A stretch of DNA of 64,000 bases, taken from assembly GCA_963801855.1 (NCBI GenBank), contig CAWDGK010000002.1, positions 930,001 to 994,000 on the forward strand, read 5' to 3'. This DNA comes from JACDAN01 sp963801855 (GTDB lineage: Bacteria; Actinomycetota; Thermoleophilia; Gaiellales; Gaiellaceae). The notes under the pieces were generated by a model that saw nothing but the letters and a program-made list of their open reading frames with translations, searched no databases and had not been told where the DNA came from. Positions 26,271 through 33,461 of this stretch are shown here, piece by piece (position 1 is the first letter of the stretch; each line of letters opens with the position of its first letter). The translations under genes were made by a program, and so were the position numbers.

Positions 26271-28777
26271 AGGCGGTCGTGATGGCGGGTGGGGAGGGGA
26301 CTCGCCTGCGGCCGCTGACGTCCAATCAGCCGAAACCGATGGTCCCGATCGTCGGCAAGCCGTGCATGGAGCACATCATCGAGCTCCTCGGCGTGCACGG
26401 CTTCGAGGAGGTAATCGTCACCGTCGCCTTCCTTCCACAGGCGATCCGGAGCTATTTCGGGAACGGCGAGTCTCTCGGGCTCAACGTCGAGTACTCGGTC
26501 GAGGAGTCGCCGCTCGGCACCGCAGGCTCGGTGCGCCTCGCGAGCGACCGGCTCGACGAGACGTTCGTCGTCATCTCGGGCGACGCCCTGTGCGATTTCG
26601 ACCTCACAGAGCTCGTCCGGGTCCACAAGGAGAAGAAGTCGGCCGTGACGATCGCGCTCAAGTCGGTGGAGAACCCGTTGGAGTTCGGAATCGTCGTCAC
26701 GGACAGCGATGGACGCGTCGAACGCTTCCTCGAGAAGCCCTCTTGGAGCCAGGTCTTCTCCGACACGATCAACACCGGCGTCTACGTGCTCGAGCCCGAA
26801 GTCCTGAACCACGTGCCGGCAGATCGCCCGTACGACTTCTCGAAGGAGCTCTTCCCGCTCCTGCTCGAGATGGGACGGCCGGTGCACGGCCATGTGGTCG
26901 AGGGCTACTGGCAGGACATCGGGAACCTGAGCCAGTACCGCCAGGCGAACTTCGACGCGCTCGACGGGCGCGTCAACCTGAACATTCCCGGAGTCCGTCT
27001 CCGCGGGAACATCTGGCTCGGCGAGGGCGTCGAGATCGACGACATCGACCGCATCGAGGGCCCCGCGTATCTCGGGAACTACTGCCGGATCGGGGCCGAC
27101 GCAACCGTCGGGCCGTACTCGGTGCTCTCCTCGAGCGTGACGCTGCGCGAGCGGGCCCGGACCGTCGCATCCGTCATCGATGCCTCGACCCACATCGGGC
27201 GCTCCGGCTTGATCGAGAACGCGATCGTCGGGCGGAACTGCGACATCCGCTCGCACGTCCGGATCCACGAAGACGTCGCGATCGGAGACGAGGTGACGAT
27301 CGGCGCCGAAAGCGTCGTCATGCCCGGCGTCCGCATCTTCCCGTTCAAGGAGGTCGAGTCGGGCTCGCAGGTCTTCGAGAATCTCGTGTTCGAGTCCCGG
27401 GCCACCCCCCAGATCTTCTCGCAGGGTGACGTCAGCGGCCTGGTGAACGTCGACCTGACGCCCGACACGGCTCTGCGACTGGCAGCCGCGATGGGAACCG
27501 CGCTCAAGCGCGGCGCGCGCGTCGTCGCGAGCCGTGAGTCAGCGCCGGCTTGCCGGATGATCAAGCGCGCGATGATCTCCGGCCTCAACTCGACCGGGAT
27601 CAACGTCGCAGACCTCAGGGTGCTGCCCGCGGCGGTTGCGAGGCATCTCCTGAAAAGCCACGGCTACGAGGCGGGCTTCCACGTCGGCCTCAGCGCCGCC
27701 GATCCCGAGGTCGTGAAGATCCAGTTCTTCGAAGACCCGGGGATCGAGGCCTCGTCGGGCTTCCAGAAGGAGATCGAGAAGCATTTCACCCGGCACGAGC
27801 TTCGCCTCGTGGCTGCCGCCGACGTCGGGGGCATCAGCTACCCGGCGCGGGCCCGGGAGGGCTATGCGGACGACTTGCTCGCGAGTCTCGACGTCGAGGC
27901 GATCAGGCCACGGGGCTTCCGCATCGTCGTCGATTACGGCTATTCCGCCGCGTCGTTCGTCCTTCCACTCGTGCTCGGGCCAATGGGTGTGGAGTCCGTG
28001 GCCGCGCATGCCTTCACGCCGGACCTGCCTCCGGGTGAGACGGCGACGCTCCGCGGCCTCGTCGGCCAGACGAAGCGGTTGGTCGGCGCAGTCGGCGCGG
28101 ACCTGGGGGTGGTCTTCGACCGTGCTGCCGAACGGCTCTACCTGATCGACGACAAGGCGCGCGAGATCCCCGTGGAGCAGGCCCTGCTTCTGTACCTGCG
28201 CCTGATCGGGAGCAACGGCCGGCGCGGCAAGCTGGCGTTCCCCGTCACGGTCACGAGCCAGGTGGAGCGAATCGTCGAGGGAAGCGGCCTGGAAGTGATC
28301 CGGACCCCGGCGTCGCTACCGGAGCTGACGAAGGCCGCGTCCGACGACGGCGTCATCTTCGCCGGCTCCGTGGGCGGCGGATACGTCTTCCCCGAGTTTC
28401 TGCCGGCATACGATGCGATCGCCAGCCTGTGCAATCTCCTGGAGCTCCTCGCTCCGGTCAACCGCCCGCTTTCCGAGCTCGTCTCGGAGCTTCCGCTCTC
28501 GCGCGTCGTGCACAGGCAGGTGCCGTGCCCCTGGGCGCAGAAGGGTCTCGTCATGCGCGTGCTCACAGAGCGGCTGAAGGACCGGGAGGTCGATCTCCAG
28601 GACGGGATCAAGGTCTTCGACGAACGGGGCTGGGCGCAGGTCCTTCCCGATCCCGACGAGCCGCTCGTGCACGTGTACGCCGAAGGTGCGAGCGACGAGA
28701 CCTCCGCCGAGCTCGAACAGGAGCTCCGGGCGCTCGTGGAGGACGTCCTGCGGCAGGGCGAGGAGGCCAGCGCCTGA
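26267..28777 (+). CDS. Mannose-1-phosphate guanylyltransferase fused to a degenerate phosphomannomutase domain
   Basis: 836 residues. Residues 1-230: NTP-transferase with VVMAGGEGTRLRPLTSNQPK, FVVISGDALCDFDL, EKPSWSQVFSDTINTGVYVL. About 240-370: left-handed beta-helix hexapeptide repeats. About 380-836: alpha-D-phosphohexomutase fold. In the mutase, the phosphoserine loop TASHNP is replaced by LSAADP (near 475), the metal loop DPDADR by DRAAER (near 618) and the sugar loop GE.SGH by GSVGGG (near 700). So the first domain looks active and the mutase looks catalytically dead. GTG start has CAGGAG upstream. Confidence 0.85.
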   Translation: MKAVVMAGGEGTRLRPLTSNQPKPMVPIVGKPCMEHIIELLGVHGFEEVIVTVAFLPQAIRSYFGNGESLGLNVEYSVEESPLGTAGSVRLASDRLDETFVVISGDALCDFDLTELVRVHKEKKSAVTIALKSVENPLEFGIVVTDSDGRVERFLEKPSWSQVFSDTINTGVYVLEPEVLNHVPADRPYDFSKELFPLLLEMGRPVHGHVVEGYWQDIGNLSQYRQANFDALDGRVNLNIPGVRLRGNIWLGEGVEIDDIDRIEGPAYLGNYCRIGADATVGPYSVLSSSVTLRERARTVASVIDASTHIGRSGLIENAIVGRNCDIRSHVRIHEDVAIGDEVTIGAESVVMPGVRIFPFKEVESGSQVFENLVFESRATPQIFSQGDVSGLVNVDLTPDTALRLAAAMGTALKRGARVVASRESAPACRMIKRAMISGLNSTGINVADLRVLPAAVARHLLKSHGYEAGFHVGLSAADPEVVKIQFFEDPGIEASSGFQKEIEKHFTRHELRLVAAADVGGISYPARAREGYADDLLASLDVEAIRPRGFRIVVDYGYSAASFVLPLVLGPMGVESVAAHAFTPDLPPGETATLRGLVGQTKRLVGAVGADLGVVFDRAAERLYLIDDKAREIPVEQALLLYLRLIGSNGRRGKLAFPVTVTSQVERIVEGSGLEVIRTPASLPELTKAASDDGVIFAGSVGGGYVFPEFLPAYDAIASLCNLLELLAPVNRPLSELVSELPLSRVVHRQVPCPWAQKGLVMRVLTERLKDREVDLQDGIKVFDERGWAQVLPDPDEPLVHVYAEGASDETSAELEQELRALVEDVLRQGEEASA

Positions 28778-28797
28778 CACCGACGCTCAAGTTGAGG

Positions 28798-28826
28798 TTG
28801 ACCCTTCCGCCCGCGACTGGTTTACT
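28798..28826 (+). promoter_or_regulatory. Promoter of the RsiG-like gene
   Basis: TTGACC, 17-base spacer, TTTACT. Lies just after the stop of the fused guanylyltransferase gene, 23 bases before ATG 28850. Confidence 0.6.
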
Positions 28827-28849
28827 GATCCACCGACAGAAAGGTGTTC

Positions 28850-29104
28850 ATGGAACCACTGCCTGATCTTGTATCGCTCTCCGACACGGAGCTGAAATCG
28901 CTCATCGACAAGCTTCAGCACGAGGAGCAGGAAGTCTCGTACCGCAGACGCCTACTGCACGGGAAGATCGACATCCTGCGCGCCGAGCTCGTCGCCCGGC
29001 TCCAGAAGCAGGAGGGCGGGGGAGAGGGCCCCTTGAGCGAGGTGGACGTCGACAAGCTCGCTGCGATCCTGGCGGGCAAAGCGGCCCCGGTCGCCGAGGG
29101 CTAG
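28850..29104 (+). CDS. RsiG-like (putative c-di-GMP-responsive anti-sigma) small protein
   Basis: 84 residues. LPDLVSLSDTELKSLIDKL then EEQEVSYRRRLLHGKIDILR, the helix characteristic of RsiG. RsiG of Streptomyces binds the sigma factor WhiG when loaded with c-di-GMP, using motif E-x3-S-x2-R-x3-Q-x3-D; here E26, S30, R33, H37, D41 give the same spacing with Q changed to H. Only one motif copy is present, as described for Rubrobacter RsiG, which works as a homodimer. C-terminal VDVDKLAAILAG is a short second helix. AAAGG precedes ATG 28850. The WhiG-type partner is not in this window. Confidence 0.7.
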   Translation: MEPLPDLVSLSDTELKSLIDKLQHEEQEVSYRRRLLHGKIDILRAELVARLQKQEGGGEGPLSEVDVDKLAAILAGKAAPVAEG

Positions 29105-29108
29105 ACGC

Positions 29109-29570
29109 TTGTCGCACGTCTACTGTCCCGAGTGCGGGTTCCAGAATCCGGAGGCCGCGAACTTTTGCTCCAAGTGCGGAGCAGCGCTCGTTCGCGACCC
29201 GAGTGGAGCTGACACCACCATGGCGTTCACGCCCGAGGATCTCGACGAGCCCTCGCCACTCGAGGATCTCGGGATGGAAGGTCCCGCGCTCGTCGTTCGC
29301 TCGGGGGGAGGGCGCGCCGGCGAGCACTTCGTCCCGCAGGAGGAACGAACGACGATCGGAAGATCGCCCGACTGCGACATCTTCCTCGATGACGTCACGG
29401 TCTCGCGGACACATGCCGTGCTGCTGAGCAACGACGGTGACTTCGTCATCGAGGATCAGAGCAGCCTGAACGGAACGTTCGTCAACAAGCGCCGGATCGA
29501 CTCGGCACCGCTCGGAGACGGAGACGAGGTTCAGATCGGCAAGTACCGCCTGACGTTCCTGGAGAAATGA
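29109..29570 (+). CDS. FHA-domain protein with N-terminal zinc ribbon (GarA/OdhI-like)
   Basis: 153 residues. N-terminal zinc ribbon YCPECGFQNPEAANFCSKCG (two CxxC pairs), a linker with a Thr pair (DTTMAFTPEDL) that resembles the kinase-target motif of GarA, then an FHA domain: TIGRSPDCDIFLDD, VSRTHAVLL, SSLNGTFVNKR. GarA/OdhI regulates 2-oxoglutarate metabolism after Ser/Thr kinase phosphorylation; that role is inferred. The order FHA-MerR matches mycobacterial Rv1827-Rv1828. TTG start with GAGGG upstream. Confidence 0.85.
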   Translation: MSHVYCPECGFQNPEAANFCSKCGAALVRDPSGADTTMAFTPEDLDEPSPLEDLGMEGPALVVRSGGGRAGEHFVPQEERTTIGRSPDCDIFLDDVTVSRTHAVLLSNDGDFVIEDQSSLNGTFVNKRRIDSAPLGDGDEVQIGKYRLTFLEK

Positions 29571-30256
29571 GCGCGACAGCTGCCGATCCGGCTCAGGAAC
29601 GGCCGCTCACGATCGGAGCGGTCTGCCGGCTGCTCCGTGAGGAGTTTCCGGACATCTCGATCTCGAAGATCCGCTACCTCGAGGATCAGGGCCTGCTCGC
29701 ACCGCGCAGAACGGCCGGTCGCTACCGGCTCTTCGGCGAGGAGGACGTCGATCGCCTGCGGACGATCCTCCGTCTCCAGCGCGACGAGTTCCTGCCCCTC
29801 CGCGTGATCCGTCAGGAGCTCGCCTCGACCGCGGGCAAGAGCCGCCGACGGCGTGCCTCGGGTCTGGCGACGGCCGAGGAGGAGATCGATCTCGCCGAGT
29901 TGTGCGAGCGCGCGGGACTAACCCCTGCAGTCGCCCGGGAGCTCGAGGAGTATGGGCTCCTGGAGTCCAGCAGGGCGGGTGGCGAGCGGATCTATCGCGA
30001 GGACGAGGCCGACATTGCCGCAGCCTGCGCGAAGCTTTCGCGCTTCGGCATCGACGCCCGGCATCTGCGCTCGTTCAGGTCGGCGTCGGAGCGCGAGGTC
30101 GGGCTGCTCGAGGCGATCGTCTCGCCCGCGCTCAGATCTCGCAATCCGGAGCGGCGCCAGAGCGGGATGGAGGACCTTCAGATGCTTGCCGAGTTGGCCC
30201 AGGAGCTCTCCCAGCTGCTTTTCTGGCGCGCACTGCGTAAGGTTGCCGCTCTCTGA
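29567..30256 (+). CDS. MerR-family regulator (FtsR/Rv1828-like)
   Basis: 229 residues. N-terminal winged HTH (LTIGAVCRLLREEFPDISIS, KIRYLEDQGLLAPRRTAGRY), a basic linker, and a second MerR-like fold in the C-terminal half (LAELCERAGLTPAVARELEEYG ends before position 160), the arrangement of Rv1828/FtsR. FtsR activates ftsZ in Corynebacterium. Four-base overlap with the FHA gene. Confidence 0.85.
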   Translation: MSATAADPAQERPLTIGAVCRLLREEFPDISISKIRYLEDQGLLAPRRTAGRYRLFGEEDVDRLRTILRLQRDEFLPLRVIRQELASTAGKSRRRRASGLATAEEEIDLAELCERAGLTPAVARELEEYGLLESSRAGGERIYREDEADIAAACAKLSRFGIDARHLRSFRSASEREVGLLEAIVSPALRSRNPERRQSGMEDLQMLAELAQELSQLLFWRALRKVAAL

Positions 30257-30774
30257 TGGCGATCGACCTCAAGACCCGGGTGCGCGAAGTGCCGGACTGG
30301 CCGGAGCCGGGCGTCGGCTTCAAGGACGTCAGCCCGCTCCTGCGCGACCCCGAGGCCCTCGCCCAGACGATCTCGTCCCTGGCCGACTGGTCGCGGGACC
30401 TGAAACCTGACGTCGTGCTCGGCGCCGAGGCGCGGGGCTTCATCCTGGGCGCCGCGATCGCGAAGGAGGTTCCGTGCGGCTTCGTCCCTGCCCGGAGGCC
30501 GGGAAAGCTTCCACCCGAGACGGTGAGCGCCACATACGCGCTCGAGTACGGGCAGAACGCGCTGGAGCTCAACGCCGATGCGATCGGTGACGGGGGGCGC
30601 GTGGTCATCCACGACGACGTTCTCGCGACAGGCGGGACCGTGGAGGCGATCGCCGGTCTCGTCGAGCAACTGGGCGGGGAGGTCGTCGGAGTGAACTTCG
30701 TTATCGAGCTGACGTTCCTCGGCGGCCGGGAGCGACTCTCCCGGTTTCCGCTGTACTCGCTGATCGAGTACTGA
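30256..30774 (+). CDS. apt: Adenine phosphoribosyltransferase
   Basis: Purine salvage: adenine + PRPP to AMP. 172 residues, normal length. PRPP motif VVIHDDVLATGGTVEAI, GAEARGFILGAAIA, FVPARRPGKLPPETV. Starts at the stop of the MerR gene, so likely translationally coupled. Confidence 0.95.
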   Translation: MAIDLKTRVREVPDWPEPGVGFKDVSPLLRDPEALAQTISSLADWSRDLKPDVVLGAEARGFILGAAIAKEVPCGFVPARRPGKLPPETVSATYALEYGQNALELNADAIGDGGRVVIHDDVLATGGTVEAIAGLVEQLGGEVVGVNFVIELTFLGGRERLSRFPLYSLIEY

Positions 30775-30834
30775 GGACTTTCCCTCCCGTAAGGGATCGG
30801 AGGGTGGAGCCGGCGCGACGATAGAGACAGTGCC

Positions 30835-31029
30835 GTGAACACCTTGCCGCCCGATGACGGAAGAGCCGTCAGCCGCCTCCTCGACCACTGCTCGCGCGCG
30901 GCCGGCCGCCGTGCCAGACCGCTTGCCCGTGATCGCCTCGAGCAGGCGCTCGGCGGAGAGCTGACGCGGCGCCTAGTGGGCGCGCTGGCCGGAGATCACC
31001 GGCCGTCGGCCCGTTTCTTGCTCGACTGA
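30835..31029 (+). CDS. Small hypothetical protein
   Basis: 64 residues, no family recognised; Arg-rich with RDRLEQALGGELTRRLVGAL helix. GTG start, no strong Shine-Dalgarno. Its 3' end overlaps the convergent membrane-protein gene by 34 bases. Codon use is normal for the region, but a chance ORF is possible. Confidence 0.4.
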   Translation: MNTLPPDDGRAVSRLLDHCSRAAGRRARPLARDRLEQALGGELTRRLVGALAGDHRPSARFLLD

Positions 31030-31232
31030 GCAGAAACGCGTCGAACCTCCTCGCCGCCGAAGAGGCGCACGTAGAGGAAGATGGCACCTGCGGCCAGGAC
31101 GCTGAAGATGAACGCCGTCGCACCGGAGACGCCGAGCGCCAGCATGCCGAGCCAGAGGTAGAGCCCGAGCCCGAAGGCCCAGAGGAAGGACGTCACGCCT
31201 CGATCGAAGCTCGGTTGCCGAAGGTGCATCAC
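30996..31232 (-). CDS. Small two-helix membrane protein
   Basis: 78 residues with two hydrophobic helices (SFLWAFGLGLYLWLGMLALG; ATAFIFSVLAAGAIFLYVR) and a polar, Lys/Arg tail. No family recognised. GTG 31232 is preceded at six bases by TAGGAT, a leaderless arrangement. The tandem small RNA genes lie directly upstream on the same strand. Confidence 0.7.
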   Translation of the reverse strand: MMHLRQPSFDRGVTSFLWAFGLGLYLWLGMLALGVSGATAFIFSVLAAGAIFLYVRLFGGEEVRRVSAQSSKKRADGR

Positions 31233-31238
31233 GCGGCG

Positions 31239-31244
31239 ATCCTA
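31239..31244 (-). promoter_or_regulatory. Leaderless -10 of the small membrane protein gene
   Basis: TAGGAT on the minus strand, six bases before GTG 31232; lies just past the terminator of small RNA copy 1. Confidence 0.5.
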
Positions 31245-31273
31245 CCGAGCCGGCCCGCGGGCGTCCGAGCAAC

Positions 31274-31427
31274 AAAAAAGATCTGGCGCCTAGGAACCCG
31301 AGAGCCCCTCGACGCCAGATCGTTCGCCGAGCCGGTTTCGCTTTCGTCCGCCGATCCTGGTGACTTTCGCCTTCCGGCTACAACCCTCAGGATCGGCCTC
31401 GACCTACTTGCGTTCCGTGCTCGACGC
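31274..31427 (-). ncRNA. Predicted small RNA, copy 1 (novel, tandem)
   Basis: Predicted 154-nt transcript on the minus strand from G31427 to the T-run at 31279-31274. The 5' stem CGUCGAGC pairs with GCUCGGCG, enclosing an asymmetric bubble, then a 10-bp stem GCCGAUCCUG/CAGGAUCGGC with a small GCC-GGAA-GGC tip. An intrinsic terminator follows (GATCTGGCG/CGCCAGATC stem, then six T). Promoter TTGCGC-17-TATTGT lies at 31463-31435. Differs from copy 2 at only two bases. The stem/bubble/stem shape recalls 6S RNA but is shorter; no known family is claimed. Confidence 0.7.
31280..31321 (-). terminator. Intrinsic terminator of small RNA copy 1
   Basis: GATCTGGCG/CGCCAGATC 9-bp stem with 24-base loop; minus-strand reading continues TTTTTTGTT. 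Confidence 0.8.
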
Positions 31428-31434
31428 AAGGGGG

Positions 31435-31463
31435 ACAATAGGGCTGGTCGCCGGCCGGCGCAA
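31435..31463 (-). promoter_or_regulatory. Promoter of small RNA copy 1
   Basis: Minus strand: TTGCGC (31463-31458), 17-base spacer, TATTGT (31440-31435); predicted start G31427. Upstream blocks TCCGAAGGGGTCTTG and an AT-rich TGTGGAAAACTGAA..TTTGCAAATAGCG are shared with copy 2 and could be an UP element or activator site. Confidence 0.65.
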
Positions 31464-31562
31464 GACCCCTTCGGAGACAACTTCCCGCTATTTGCAAAGA
31501 ATTCAGTTTTCCACAGTTTGCACAGCAGACCATTCAGCCTGCAACACCGTGAAAAGGGCAAA

Positions 31563-31716
31563 GAAAAAGATCTGGCGCCTAGGAACCCGAAAGCCCCTCG
31601 ACGCCAGATCGTTCGCCGAGCCGGTTTCGCTTTCGTCCGCCGATCCTGGTGACTTTCGCCTTCCGGCTACAACCCTCAGGATCGGCCTCGACCTACTTGC
31701 GTTCCGTGCTCGACGC
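31563..31716 (-). ncRNA. Predicted small RNA, copy 2 (novel, tandem)
   Basis: Second copy, 289 bases upstream of copy 1 on the minus strand; predicted start G31716, end in the T-run 31568-31564, again 154 nt. Same fold and terminator (31569-31610). Promoter TTGAAA-17-TAGTCT at 31752-31724 is closer to consensus than copy 1. No conserved reading frame is needed to explain the identity: third-position freedom is not seen, and the ORFs present are short shadows. Confidence 0.72.
31569..31610 (-). terminator. Intrinsic terminator of small RNA copy 2
   Basis: Same GATCTGGCG/CGCCAGATC stem followed on the minus strand by TTTTTCTTT; one base in the loop differs from copy 1. Confidence 0.8.
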
Positions 31717-31723
31717 AGAGGGG

Positions 31724-31752
31724 AGACTAGGGGCACTCCGATGCACTTTCAA
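31724..31752 (-). promoter_or_regulatory. Promoter of small RNA copy 2
   Basis: Minus strand TTGAAA (31752-31747), exactly 17 bases, TAGTCT (31729-31724); start predicted eight bases on, at G31716. Confidence 0.7.
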
Positions 31753-31795
31753 GACCTCTTCGGACGCAAGTTGTCGCTATTTGCAAACGAATCAG

Positions 31796-31836
31796 TTTTC
31801 CACATTTCCACAGTCATCCGTCCAACCTGTGGATAA
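31796..31836. other. DnaA-box-like cluster upstream of the sigma factor gene
   Basis: TTTTCCACA (31796-31804), TTTCCACAG right after it, and a perfect DnaA box TGTGGATAA (31828-31836, TTATCCACA on the minus strand). One more TTTTCCACA is at 31507-31515. Could titrate DnaA or link sigma/small RNA expression to replication; this is not an obvious oriC because dnaA/dnaN are absent. Confidence 0.4.
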
Positions 31837-31934
31837 CTATGCCGGGGCGGCCCAGCGGGCGTCGGGAGGCGGATCGGAGCTCGCCTGGGGGAGGCGGCCC
31901 GTTGCGACCGGAGAACAGGCCGGCTTTCTCCAAC

Positions 31935-31953
31935 TTGACATAACGCCTGTTAT
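31935..31953 (+). promoter_or_regulatory. TTGACA and overlapping operator-like palindrome
   Basis: TTGACA (31935-31940) runs into ATAAC-GCCT-GTTAT, a perfect 5-bp inverted repeat. No -10 lies at 17 bases. Possible repressor site upstream of the sigma factor gene. Confidence 0.35.
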
Positions 31954-31992
31954 CGAGCGTGACGGTTCTAAGCGGACATCACGGATCGGGTA

Positions 31993-31998
31993 TAGACT
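31993..31998 (+). promoter_or_regulatory. Putative -10 for the sigma factor gene at 32073
   Basis: TAGACT within TATAGACT; about 75 bases before the ATG, giving a leader with GGGGAAAGAGAG before the start. Confidence 0.45.
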
Positions 31999-32072
31999 CG
32001 CCCGCCTCGGAGAAGACCAGGAGTAGCACCGGGTTTCGTGTCGCCAACACACGGGGAAAGAGAGAACAGCGG

Positions 32073-33134
32073 ATGACGACGGCTGAGATCGAGACGGTCC
32101 TCGGCAACGAGGACTTGCGGCAACTGCTCGAAACGGCCGAACAGGCCGGCACGGTCAGGCAGACCGAGCTCGCCGAGGTCCTCGAGCCTCTCGAGCTCGA
32201 CGAGCTGGAGCTCGAAGCGCTCCAGCGAGAGTTCGAACAGCGCGGGATCGATGTCATCGTCGAAGAGGAGAAGGCGCCTGAACGCGCTCCCGAACCGGCA
32301 CCGCAGCCGGTTTTCGTCGAGACGACGACCGATGCGCTGCAGCTCTTCCTCCGTGAGGCGGGGCGGCACGCCCTCCTGACGGCGGCTCAGGAGGTCGAGC
32401 TCGCGAAGCGGATCGAGCGGGGCGACATGCAGGCCAAGCAGCGGATGATCCAGTCGAACCTGCGCCTCGTGGTCTCGATCGCCAAGAACTACCGAAACCA
32501 GGGCCTCCCCTTCCTCGACCTGATTCAGGAAGGGACGCTGGGCCTGATCCGCGCCGTCGAGAAATTCGACTGGCGCCGCGGCTTCAAGTTCTCCACCTAT
32601 GCGACCTGGTGGATCCGGCAGGCGGTTGCGCGGGCCCTCGCCGACAAGGCGAGAACGATTCGGATGCCGGTGCATATCGTCGAGCGGCTCCAGAAGCTGA
32701 ACAAGGCGGAGCGCATCCTCTGGACGCAGCTCGGCCGCGAGCCGACGCTCGAGGAGATCGCCGAGGAAGCAAGCCTCCCCATCGAGCAGGCGCGCGAGGT
32801 GAAGGCGGCCGCCCATGCGTCGACGAGCCTCGACCAGCCGGTCGGCGAGACGGAGGACGCGGTTTTCGGCGACTTCGTCGCCTGTGGCCAGCCGCAGCCC
32901 GACGAGGAGGTCGAGGTCTCGCTCCGCAGCCAGGCTCTCGCCCAGGCCCTCGGATCGCTCAACGAACGCGAACGGGCCGTCCTCGTCCTCCGGTACGGGC
33001 TCGACAATTCCGAGCCCAGGACGCTGGAGGAGATCGGCCGCACGCTCGACCTGACGCGCGAACGGGTCAGGCAGATCGAAGGCCACGCGCTCAAGCGCCT
33101 GTCACGCCTGCACGACATCGAGCGCGTCGGATAG
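32073..33134 (+). CDS. RNA polymerase sigma factor, sigma-70 family (RpoD-like)
   Basis: 353 residues. Variable acidic N-terminus (to about 85), then region 1.2 (DALQLFLREAGRHALLTAAQE), region 2 with DLIQEGTLGLIRAVEKFDWR and ATWWIRQAVARALADKART, region 3, and region 4 with ERERAVLVLRYGLDN and LTRERVRQIEGHALKRL. Full conservation of region 2.4/4.2 suggests a group 1 or 2 sigma. A second, similar sigma is encoded convergently 330 bases on; which one is the housekeeping factor cannot be told from this alone. Confidence 0.93.
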   Translation: MTTAEIETVLGNEDLRQLLETAEQAGTVRQTELAEVLEPLELDELELEALQREFEQRGIDVIVEEEKAPERAPEPAPQPVFVETTTDALQLFLREAGRHALLTAAQEVELAKRIERGDMQAKQRMIQSNLRLVVSIAKNYRNQGLPFLDLIQEGTLGLIRAVEKFDWRRGFKFSTYATWWIRQAVARALADKARTIRMPVHIVERLQKLNKAERILWTQLGREPTLEEIAEEASLPIEQAREVKAAAHASTSLDQPVGETEDAVFGDFVACGQPQPDEEVEVSLRSQALAQALGSLNERERAVLVLRYGLDNSEPRTLEEIGRTLDLTRERVRQIEGHALKRLSRLHDIERVG

Positions 33135-33140
33135 CGCTTC

Positions 33141-33154
33141 GGGGCTCTCGCCCC
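33141..33154 (+). terminator. Short hairpin after the sigma factor gene
   Basis: GGGGC-TCTC-GCCCC, seven bases after the stop; no T-run. It is the first of a row of hairpins. Confidence 0.4.
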
Positions 33155-33161
33155 TCGCTTT

Positions 33162-33446
33162 CGCTGAAAGTCTTCCGACTTTCAGCGACGGTCCGGAAGC
33201 CGGGCGACGGCTCTGCCGCCGCGCGGCGCGCATGCGCCGGGCCAGTGCTCCTGCTTCCGGGGAGGTCAACGAGTGAAACGGGCCAAGCCCGTTTCACGGC
33301 GAACGAGGGAAGGCAATGGCGCGAAACGGGCTCTGCCCGTTTCGCCTGGCTAGCGACCGGATGCGTCGCGGCCGGCGAGCGCGCCGCGCGGCACGGAGTG
33401 CCGCCCGGCTTCAAGGAGGTCGCGGAAAGTCGCAAGACTTTCAGCG
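33162..33446. repeat. Hairpin-rich intergenic region with palindromic repeat copies B (+) and C (-)
   Basis: The 327-base gap between the two convergent sigma genes holds no gene. Copy B: perfect CGCTGAAAGTC-TTCC-GACTTTCAGCG (33162-33187) followed by GAAGCCGGGCG. Then GTGAAACGGGC-CAA-GCCCGTTTCAC (33273-33297) and GCGAAACGGGC-TCT-GCCCGTTTCGC (33321-33345). Copy C is the inverted version, ending in CGCGGAAAGTC-GCAA-GACTTTCAGCG (33421-33446). B and C thus form a large inverted repeat. Copy A follows sepF at 3212. Confidence 0.75.
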
Positions 33447-33461
33447 AAACGAGGAAGCCCG

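Noticed and set aside
31274..31716. c-di-GMP, TPP or SRP-type known RNA for the tandem small RNAs
   Set aside because: A few short matches (GGAACGCAAG, CUGAGGG) are not in the right structural context for any of these families.
31796..31836. Chromosomal origin oriC
   Set aside because: Few boxes, no AT-rich unwinding region and no dnaA, dnaN or rpmH nearby.
31360..31836. Open frames of 125-158 residues across the small RNA repeats
   Set aside because: They contain the same peptide twice only because the DNA is duplicated, have no start signals, and run opposite to the promoter-terminator layout.
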